From Clostridia bacterium (GTDB lineage: Bacteria > Bacillota > Clostridia > Christensenellales > CAG-917): a stretch of DNA of 5,005 nucleotides. Shown piece after piece: positions 1 to 4,248 of this stretch. The DNA lies in NCBI GenBank assembly GCA_017507205.1, contig JAFWBH010000049.1, positions 1-5,005 on the forward strand, in the 5' to 3' direction. The translations under genes and the position numbers were made by a program. The first letter of the stretch is position 1; each line of letters opens with the position of its first letter. The notes under the pieces were generated by a model, which saw only the letters and a list, made by a program, of their open reading frames with translations, did not search any database and was not told where the DNA came from.

Positions 1-165
1 CCCGGCAAGGACGGCATGATCCACATTTCAAAGCTTTCAAAGGAAAGAGTTGAAAAGGTCACAGACGTCATCAATGTTGGCGACACAGTTCTCGTCAAGG
101 TCATCAAGATTGACGAAAAACATCGTGTTGATCTTATGCTTAAAGAGGTTCTCAAAAAAGCATAA
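1..165 (+). CDS. pnp: polyribonucleotide nucleotidyltransferase (PNPase), C-terminal S1 domain, 5'-truncated by window edge
   Basis: Frame 1 is open from the first base to the TAA at 163-165 and gives 54 residues. The stretch GMIHISKLSKERVEKVTD followed by GDTVLVKVIKIDEKHRVDL is the second half of an S1 RNA-binding domain. The HIS..... RVEKVTD pattern is what I know from the C-terminus of PNPase, the phosphorolytic 3'-5' exoribonuclease of mRNA turnover in the cytoplasm. The protein ends seven residues after the usual last S1 strand, so it has no long C-terminal tail. The last strand reads VDLMLKEV where many PNPases have a serine (LSRK/LSIK). The catalytic RNase PH domains and KH domain would lie left of the window. 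Another S1 protein is possible but less likely. It converges on trxB. Confidence 0.8.
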   Translation, partial: PGKDGMIHISKLSKERVEKVTDVINVGDTVLVKVIKIDEKHRVDLMLKEVLKKA

Positions 166-169
166 AACT

Positions 170-182
170 GCGCTATTTAGCG
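170..182. repeat. small near-palindrome GCGCTATTTAGCG, copy 1
   Basis: The 13-nt word GCGCTATTTAGCG can form CGCT/AGCG around an ATTT loop. The identical 13 nt recurs at 337-349. It starts five bases after the pnp stop and has no T tract, so it is not a terminator by itself. Confidence 0.5.
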
Positions 183-194
183 AATAACTGCGTC

Positions 195-262
195 AGGCAC
201 TTTTATCTCATCCCTCACATACGGCAAGTATGCTTCGGACTGATTTAAAAGTGCCTTTCTTG
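195..262 (+). terminator. likely rho-independent terminator of pnp, long nested stem-loop
   Basis: An 11-bp outer stem pairs AGGCACTTTTA (195-205) with TAAAAGTGCCT (246-256) and is followed by a T-rich tract, TTTCTTGTTCTT (256-267). The 40-nt interior is not random. It folds into an inner hairpin, CATAC (218-222) with GTATG (228-232), and short pairs TCC (211-213) with GGA (237-239) and TCA (208-210) with TGA (241-243) extend the stem. It begins about 30 nt after the pnp stop. The interrupted T tract and large loop make it less canonical than the terminator at 683-710. Confidence 0.6.
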
Positions 263-303
263 TTCTTCATCTAAATATCACAGTTTTGGAGAGTGCGTGG
301 AAA

Positions 304-316
304 TGGCAAAGTGCCA
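304..316. repeat. hairpin TGGCA-AAG-TGCCA
   Basis: A perfect 5-bp stem (304-308 with 312-316) with a 3-nt loop. It follows directly on the TGGA-GAGTGCG-TGGA direct repeat and is part of the intergenic mosaic. Confidence 0.5.
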
Positions 317-331
317 ACATACACCACTAAA

Positions 332-355
332 ACATAGCGCTATTTAGCGTTTTGT
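332..355. repeat. hairpin containing second GCGCTATTTAGCG copy
   Basis: CGCT (338-341) pairs with AGCG (346-349). The stem continues outward through a G-T wobble and an A-T pair, then one T-T mismatch, then ACA (332-334) with TGT (353-355). The 13-nt core at 337-349 is identical to the one at 170-182. It is followed by the ACATA-linker-ACATA direct repeat. Confidence 0.5.
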
Positions 356-402
356 GACATAGTGAGTGCGAACATATCAAGTGAATAACCACCCCTTCCT
401 CA

Positions 403-440
403 CGTGTTTCCCCTCATTTGCTTTGCAAAGGGGCAACACG
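403..440. repeat. long hairpin in intergenic mosaic
   Basis: CGTGTT (403-408) pairs with AACACG (435-440). After one T/C mismatch, CCCCT (410-414) pairs with AGGGG (429-433). The interior contains a competing small hairpin, TTTGC (417-421) with GCAAA (425-429). No T tract follows on either strand, so a terminator role is unlikely. Confidence 0.55.
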
Positions 441-442
441 AC

Positions 443-465
443 GCGATTGACTTCGTAGCAATCGC
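443..465. repeat. hairpin GCGATTG...CAATCGC
   Basis: A perfect 7-bp stem, GCGATTG (443-449) with CAATCGC (459-465), closes a 9-nt loop. It begins three bases after the preceding hairpin at 403-440, so the two form a tandem pair of stem-loops. Confidence 0.55.
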
Positions 466-530
466 TATTCCGTCACTGCGTTCCTTACGGCTCTCGCTTT
501 CTCGTCACCCTGTTCCTCGCGTTCCGTTTC

Positions 531-552
531 TGAACAAGTGAGTGCGTGAACA
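531..552. repeat. TGAACA direct repeat around AGTGAGTGCG linker
   Basis: TGAACA at 531-536 and 547-552 flanks AGTGAGTGCG exactly, with no extra bases. The same 10-nt linker occurs at 361-370, flanked by copies of ACAT. It is one of the clearest cases of the word-linker-word layout in this intergenic region. Confidence 0.5.
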
Positions 553-594
553 GGCAACCCTTACTCATAGAAAGTGCAAGTTTTTCAACCACAA

Positions 595-611
595 TGCACA
601 CGCAGTGTGCA
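595..611. repeat. hairpin TGCACAC-GCA-GTGTGCA
   Basis: A perfect 7-bp stem (595-601 with 605-611) with a 3-nt loop. It is one member of a run of three closely spaced hairpins before the trxB terminator. Confidence 0.6.
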
Positions 612-612
612 G

Positions 613-642
613 TCCATGAAAGCGCTGCTTTCAATTCATGGA
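613..642. repeat. palindromic repeat unit 1 (GAAAGC hairpin with TCCATG/CATGGA arms)
   Basis: The inner stem GAAAGC (618-623) pairs with GCTTTC (627-632) around loop GCT. Alternatively, outer arms TCCATGAA (613-620) and TTCATGGA (635-642) pair perfectly over 8 bp. The 25-nt core at 615-639 aligns base for base with 657-681. Apart from the loop, the two differ only at one position in each stem arm, and those two positions pair with each other. Confidence 0.65.
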
Positions 643-652
643 GCATAGCGAG

Positions 653-682
653 AATTCATGAAAACAAAGTTTTCAATTCATT
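653..682. repeat. palindromic repeat unit 2 (GAAAAC hairpin flanked by AATTCAT)
   Basis: The stem GAAAAC (660-665) pairs with GTTTTC (669-674) around loop AAA. AATTCAT lies on both sides (653-659 and 675-681), and a third copy is at 633-639. The core at 657-681 is the second copy of the 25-nt unit at 615-639. A G-C pair there is replaced by an A-T pair here. Confidence 0.65.
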
Positions 683-710
683 AAAAAAGCACCTAAACAG
701 GTGCTTTTTT
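683..710. terminator. bidirectional rho-independent terminator, mainly for trxB
   Basis: A perfect 12-bp stem pairs AAAAAAGCACCT (683-694) with AGGTGCTTTTTT (699-710) around a 4-nt loop. Because the stem begins with A's and ends with T's it has a T tract on both strands. On the - strand it starts two bases after the trxB stop, the classical position. On the + strand it would catch read-through coming from pnp. Confidence 0.9.
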
Positions 711-712
711 CT

Positions 713-1609
713 TTACATCAAATATTTGATTGCGCTTTCTGCTGCAATTGCTCCGTCTGCGCAGGCAGTGATGATTTGTCGCAATGGCGTTTTTCTTATG
801 TCGCCAGCCACAAACACGCCGGGGATATTGGTTGCCATATTTTCGTCTGCAAGGATATATCCATTTTCATTGTCGAGCTTGTCTAGGAAAAGCGATGATG
901 CAGGGTCTTGACCAACTGCCACAAACAGACAGCTGACATCAATAGATGTCATTTCATTAGTTTTGAGGTTTTTGATGTGGAGCCTTTCAAGAGGATTGCC
1001 TTCAAATCCTTCAACAACAGAGTCCCACAATATTTTTACATTTGAAGAGAGAAGCTTGTCATTCAGGACCTTGCTTGCACGGAGTGTATCTCGCCTGTGA
1101 ATGAGGTGCACCTCACTTGCAAAATTGCCAAGATATAGAGCATCCTCAACAGCAGTATTTCCGCCGCCGACAACAGCAACAGGCTTATTCTTAAAAAATC
1201 TGCCGTCACAGGTTGCACAATAGCTGACACCCTTGCCAATAAGCTCAATTTCACCCTCAACACCCAGCCTTCTAGCCTCTGCGCCACATGCGATGATGAT
1301 TGTTTTTGCCTCAATCACTCCATTATTTTTTGTAGTGACGGACTTGATTTCTTCTTCCAGCACCACAGCTTCTACTTGGTCATAGACAAAGCTTACGCCA
1401 AGAGCCTTTGCCTGCTCCTGCATATTGTAGGTGAGTGTAAAGCCGTCAATATTTTGTATGCCGGGGAAGTTTTCAATCTCTGGAGTTATTGAAGCTTGAC
1501 CACCAAAGGATTTTTGTTCAACGATGACTGTGTCAAGCCCACCTCTTGCTCCATAAATGCCAGCAGTCAGCCCAGCAGGGCCGGCTCCTAAAATCAAAAG
1601 GTCGTGCAT
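713..1609 (-). CDS. trxB: thioredoxin reductase (NADPH), TrxB
   Basis: This 298-residue flavoprotein passes electrons from NADPH through FAD and a redox disulfide to thioredoxin in the cytoplasm. It shows GAGPAG (residues 8-13) for FAD binding, the active-site CATC (131-134), GGGNTA (148-153) and HRRD..RA (171-178) for NADP binding, GD (269-270) at the second FAD contact, and RQIITACADGAIAA (277-290) at the C-terminus. The HRR..R pattern is typical of NADPH use. The length is slightly under the usual 305-320. The start at 1609 is preferred over the in-frame ATG at 1660 because it has GAGGTGA just upstream, and the 1660 ATG lies inside the spacer of the likely promoter. The gene is monocistronic here, with its own promoter and terminator, and no thioredoxin gene is adjacent. 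A ferredoxin-dependent relative is less likely. Confidence 0.95.
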   Translation of the reverse strand: MHDLLILGAGPAGLTAGIYGARGGLDTVIVEQKSFGGQASITPEIENFPGIQNIDGFTLTYNMQEQAKALGVSFVYDQVEAVVLEEEIKSVTTKNNGVIEAKTIIIACGAEARRLGVEGEIELIGKGVSYCATCDGRFFKNKPVAVVGGGNTAVEDALYLGNFASEVHLIHRRDTLRASKVLNDKLLSSNVKILWDSVVEGFEGNPLERLHIKNLKTNEMTSIDVSCLFVAVGQDPASSLFLDKLDNENGYILADENMATNIPGVFVAGDIRKTPLRQIITACADGAIAAESAIKYLM

Positions 1610-1611
1610 AT

Positions 1612-1618
1612 TCACCTC
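1612..1618 (-). promoter_or_regulatory. ribosome binding site of trxB
   Basis: The - strand reads GAGGTGA two bases before the ATG at 1609, so the GAGG core is five bases from the start codon. The in-frame ATG at 1660 has no such sequence, and this decides the start. Confidence 0.8.
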
Positions 1619-1640
1619 AAAACCACAATTTGTTGAGTTT

Positions 1641-1670
1641 AGTATAAACAAAATGCCCATATTTAGTCAA
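1641..1670 (-). promoter_or_regulatory. sigma-70/SigA-type promoter of trxB
   Basis: On the - strand TTGACT (1670-1665) is followed after 18 bp by TATACT (1646-1641). This predicts a transcript start near 1634 and a leader of about 25 nt containing the ribosome binding site. A run of eight A's (on the - strand) lies just upstream of the -35 and could act as an UP-like element. Confidence 0.7.
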
Positions 1671-1695
1671 CTTTTTTTTGAAATGCAAAAATCTC

Positions 1696-1724
1696 TTTAC
1701 AAAATATATAATTAAAATTATAAT
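1696..1724 (+). promoter_or_regulatory. sigma-70/SigA-type promoter of the asnS-asnA-aspS operon
   Basis: TTTACA (1696-1701) and a perfect TATAAT (1719-1724) are separated by 17 bp. Transcription would start near 1731, leaving a leader of about 60 nt. The -35 elements of this promoter and the divergent trxB promoter are only 25 bp apart. Confidence 0.75.
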
Positions 1725-1739
1725 GTTAAAATGAATTGT

Positions 1740-1781
1740 ATTTTGGAGAATATCGCGTTTTCCAAAATTAAATGCCAAAAT
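1740..1781 (+). promoter_or_regulatory. asnS leader hairpin with an alternative pairing partner next to the ribosome binding site
   Basis: ATTTTGGA (1740-1747) pairs perfectly with TCCAAAAT (1761-1768). A G-T wobble and two A-T pairs extend the stem inward. No T tract follows, so it is not a terminator. A second CCAAAAT (1775-1781) lies directly before AGGAG and could pair with the same ATTTTGG (1740-1746), so two mutually exclusive folds are possible. Any regulatory role is inference. The leader is far too short for a T-box and no T-box core is present. Confidence 0.4.
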
Positions 1782-1786
1782 AGGAG
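1782..1786 (+). promoter_or_regulatory. ribosome binding site of asnS
   Basis: AGGAG lies five bases before the ATG at 1792. It directly follows the second CCAAAAT repeat of the leader. Confidence 0.8.
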
Positions 1787-1791
1787 CTTTT

Positions 1792-3180
1792 ATGAAAAAT
1801 ATTGACATCATCGACATTCTCACAAACGGCAAAGATTACGAAGGCAAAAGCGTAGTAGTGGCAGGCTGGGCAAGAACAGCGCGTGACAGCAAGACAATGG
1901 CATTTGTTGCACTCAACGATGGCACATCACTCCGTCATCTTCAAATCGTCATTGACAAGGCAAGGCTTGACGCACATGACCTTGCAAGGTGCTTGAAAAA
2001 CGGCGCATCACTTCTTGTTGAAGGCACAGTTGTCCCTGCAATGAATCAAGGCGACTACGAAATCAATGCAGACACCATTGAGCTTCTTGGCGATTGTCCT
2101 CAGGACTATCCTCTGCAAAAGAAATATCATTCACTTGAATTCCTTCGCACAATCCCTCATTTGAGAGTGAGAACAAATACATTCAATGCAATGCTTCGTG
2201 TCAGAAGCAAGCTGAGCTTTGCAATCCATCGTTTCTTCCAAGAAAACGGATATACATACATTCACACACCAATCATCACAGGCAGTGACTGTGAGGGTGC
2301 AGGTGAAATTTTCCATGTGACAACCCACAGCTGCAACAGTGCAAAGCTTTCAAAGGACGAAGCCGAATATATGGCAAATGACTTTTTCAAAAGAAAAGCA
2401 GGCCTTACAGTCAGTGGTCAGCTTGAGGGTGAGGTCGCCGCAATGGCAATGGGCAAGATTTACACATTTGGCCCCACATTCCGTGCAGAAAACTCCAACA
2501 CACCTCGTCACGCAGCAGAATTCTGGCAGGTTGAGCCAGAGGTTGCATTTGCCAAGCTTCCTGACATCATTGAGATTGCAGAGAAGATGATCAAGTCAAT
2601 CATCAAAGCAGTCCTTGACGAATGTCCCGAGGAAATAGCATTCTTTGAAAAGGCATTTGAGAGTGGCCTCAGAGAAAAGCTTACATCAGTTGTTGAAAGT
2701 GAATTCAAGGTCCTTGACTATTCAGAGGCAATTGAAATCCTCAAAAAGTCAGATGAAAAGTTTGTTTATCCTGTTGAATGGGGTCTTGATCTTCAATCAG
2801 AGCATGAACGCTATATCACAGAAAAGGTGTTCAACAAGCCTGTGTTTGTCATCAACTATCCCAAGCATATCAAGAGCTTCTACATGAAGCAAAACGATGA
2901 TGGAAAGACTGTTGCAGCAACAGACCTTCTTGTGCCTGGTGTTGGTGAAATCATTGGATGCAGTGAAAGAGAAGCAGACTACGACAAGCTGAAGCAAGCA
3001 ATGGTTGAAAGAAATATGAATCTTGACGACTATGTCGGATATATGGACCTTCGTAAATACGGCAGTGTTCCTCACAGTGGCTTCGGTCTTGGACTTGAAC
3101 GCATTATGATGTATGTGACTGGCATTGCCAACATCCGTGACGTCCAGCTTTATGCAAGAACAACTGGCGATTTGATGTAA
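1792..3180 (+). CDS. asnS: asparagine--tRNA ligase (AsnRS)
   Basis: This 462-residue class IIb synthetase attaches asparagine to tRNA-Asn in the cytoplasm, and its length is normal for bacterial AsnRS. Residues about 18-100 form the OB-fold anticodon-binding domain (VVVAGWARTARDSKTMAFVALNDG). The catalytic domain has motif 1 ending in HTPIIT with the invariant proline at 160, SDCEGAGE (165-172), VSGQLEGE (207-214), motif 2 FRAENSNTPRH (230-240) and motif 3 GFGLGLERIMM (430-440) with Arg437. The FRAENSNT..H AEFW pattern separates AsnRS from AspRS. Two oddities stand out. The usual GGSQRE reads GCSERE (389-394), and the usual PFPRTPGN-type tail reads LYARTTGD (453-460). It is the first gene of the operon, with a clear promoter and AGGAG site, and is 21 bp from asnA. 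Confidence 0.95.
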   Translation: MKNIDIIDILTNGKDYEGKSVVVAGWARTARDSKTMAFVALNDGTSLRHLQIVIDKARLDAHDLARCLKNGASLLVEGTVVPAMNQGDYEINADTIELLGDCPQDYPLQKKYHSLEFLRTIPHLRVRTNTFNAMLRVRSKLSFAIHRFFQENGYTYIHTPIITGSDCEGAGEIFHVTTHSCNSAKLSKDEAEYMANDFFKRKAGLTVSGQLEGEVAAMAMGKIYTFGPTFRAENSNTPRHAAEFWQVEPEVAFAKLPDIIEIAEKMIKSIIKAVLDECPEEIAFFEKAFESGLREKLTSVVESEFKVLDYSEAIEILKKSDEKFVYPVEWGLDLQSEHERYITEKVFNKPVFVINYPKHIKSFYMKQNDDGKTVAATDLLVPGVGEIIGCSEREADYDKLKQAMVERNMNLDDYVGYMDLRKYGSVPHSGFGLGLERIMMYVTGIANIRDVQLYARTTGDLM

Positions 3181-3201
3181 TCTGCAAAGTAGAAAATAGA
3201 T

Positions 3202-4209
3202 ATGAGCTTGATTATACCAGAAAACTACAAGCCCAATATGAATGTCCGTGAGACAGAGAGGGCAATCAAATTTGTCAAGGATGCTTTCCAAAGGAATTTT
3301 GTGAAGAACTTTGGCTTTGATCGTATCTCTGCACCTATCATTGTGCGCAGTCATACAGGCGTAAATGATGACCTCAACGGAGTTGAAAGAGCTGTTCGCT
3401 TTGAGGTGAAGGAGCAGAACAACGCAGAGGCAGAGATTGTGCATTCTCTTGCAAAATGGAAGCGTCTTGCTCTTGAAAGATATCATTTCAGAAGTGGTGA
3501 GGGCTTGTATACAGATATGAACGCAATTCGTCGTGACGACAAGTGCGACAACGTTCACTCAATATATGTTGATCAATGGGACTGGGAGATGGTCATCTGC
3601 AACGAGCAGAGAAAGGAAGAATTTTTGAAGAGAGTTGTGTTGAGGATTGTAGGCGCAATCTGTGACACTCTTGAAGAAACAAAAAAGGCATTCCCCACAG
3701 TGCAGGTGCAGTTGACAAGAGATGTGAAATTCATCACCACCGAGGAGCTTCTCTCCCTTTATCCCGACAAAACAGCCCATGAAAGAGAAAGGCTCATCGC
3801 CAAGGAATATGGCACAGTATTTCTTATGAAGATAGGCGCACCTCTTTCAGACGGCAAGCCTCACGATGGCAGAGCACCTGACTACGATGATTGGTCATTG
3901 AATGGAGATATTCTCTTTTACAATGCCGTCCTTGATGACAGTATAGAGATTTCATCAATGGGCATCAGAGTTGATGGTGAAACCCTCACAGCACAGCTTA
4001 AAATTGCTGGGGCAGAGGACAGATTGAAATATGAATATCACAAAATGGTGGTTGAAGGCAGATTGCCTCTTACAATCGGCGGCGGAATTGGACAATCACG
4101 CCTTTGTATGCTCCTTCTTGGCAAGGCCCATATTGGCGAGGTGCAAGCAAGCCTCTGGCCAGAAAGCATGGTGACAGAATGCGAGGCAAAGGGCATTCAT
4201 CTCCTCTAA
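3202..4209 (+). CDS. asnA: aspartate--ammonia ligase (asparagine synthetase A)
   Basis: This 335-residue enzyme makes asparagine from aspartate, ammonia and ATP, giving AMP and pyrophosphate. It matches E. coli AsnA from memory throughout: VNDDLNGVERAV (54-65), HSLAKWKR (81-88), GEGLYTDMNA (99-108), YVDQWDWE (122-129), RAPDYDDWSLNGDI (224-237), SSMGIRVD (251-258) and TIGGGIGQSRLCMLLL (291-306). E. coli has about nine extra residues between DDW and LNGDI that are absent here. The family is known to share the class II synthetase catalytic fold. The ATG at 3202 gives an N-terminus of the expected length, but the 21-bp gap before it has no clear Shine-Dalgarno sequence (only weak AG-rich bases), so translation may be coupled to asnS. 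The next in-frame ATG (3238) has none either. No terminator separates it from asnS or aspS. Confidence 0.95.
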   Translation: MSLIIPENYKPNMNVRETERAIKFVKDAFQRNFVKNFGFDRISAPIIVRSHTGVNDDLNGVERAVRFEVKEQNNAEAEIVHSLAKWKRLALERYHFRSGEGLYTDMNAIRRDDKCDNVHSIYVDQWDWEMVICNEQRKEEFLKRVVLRIVGAICDTLEETKKAFPTVQVQLTRDVKFITTEELLSLYPDKTAHERERLIAKEYGTVFLMKIGAPLSDGKPHDGRAPDYDDWSLNGDILFYNAVLDDSIEISSMGIRVDGETLTAQLKIAGAEDRLKYEYHKMVVEGRLPLTIGGGIGQSRLCMLLLGKAHIGEVQASLWPESMVTECEAKGIHLL

Positions 4210-4238
4210 ACGAAAACAAAAAATTTTTTGAGATAAAC

Positions 4239-4243
4239 GGAAG
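4239..4243 (+). promoter_or_regulatory. weak ribosome binding site of aspS
   Basis: GGAAG lies five bases before the ATG at 4249. The match is weaker than at asnS. The 39-bp asnA-aspS gap has no promoter or stem-loop with a T tract that I can see, which supports co-transcription. Confidence 0.5.
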
Positions 4244-4248
4244 TAATT

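Larger units (their letters stand above)
257..682. repeat. gene-free intergenic mosaic of small hairpins and short direct repeats
   Basis: This stretch between the pnp and trxB terminators holds no believable gene. The open frame starting at 546 runs into antisense of trxB and is a shadow. The region is crowded with stem-loops, listed individually. It also has a recurring layout: a short word, a linker resembling GAGTGCG or AGTGAGTGCG, then the same word again. Examples are TGGA at 287-290 and 298-301 around GAGTGCG, ACATA at 357-361 and 372-376 around GTGAGTGCGA, TGAACA at 531-536 and 547-552 around AGTGAGTGCG, and AATTCATG at 633-640 and 653-660 around GAGCATAGCGAG. AACATA also occurs at 316, 331 and 371. 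The whole looks like a family of REP-like intergenic elements, of unknown function. Confidence 0.6.

Noticed and set aside
257..682. CRISPR array or tRNA cluster
   Set aside because: The repeats are short, of different sequence and unevenly spaced, and no tRNA cloverleaf or T-loop motif was found.
546..911. A 121-residue + strand open frame across the mosaic repeats and the 3' end of trxB
   Set aside because: The first half is palindromic repeat DNA including the 683-710 terminator, the second half is antisense of trxB codons, and there is no ribosome binding site or recognisable domain.
1610..1660. N-terminal extension of TrxB from the ATG at 1660
   Set aside because: That ATG falls in the spacer of the likely trxB promoter and has no Shine-Dalgarno sequence. 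The start at 1609 gives the family's normal N-terminus next to the FAD motif.
1731..1791. T-box riboswitch for asnS
   Set aside because: The predicted leader is about 60 nt, too short for a T-box, with no specifier loop, T-box core or terminator.
1617..1832. A 71-residue - strand open frame over the divergent promoter region
   Set aside because: It covers both promoters and the asnS start, has no ribosome binding site and reads as low-complexity AT-rich sequence.
2797..3558. A 253-residue - strand open frame
   Set aside because: It lies wholly antisense to strongly conserved parts of asnS and asnA, and its Cys/His/Ile-rich product has no domain pattern. It is a shadow of codon use on the other strand.
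4217..4230. Perfect palindrome CAAAAAATTTTTTG between asnA and aspS, considered as a terminator
   Set aside because: It has no loop and only one G-C pair, so it would not form a stable RNA hairpin. It is more likely an A-tract in an intra-operon gap.
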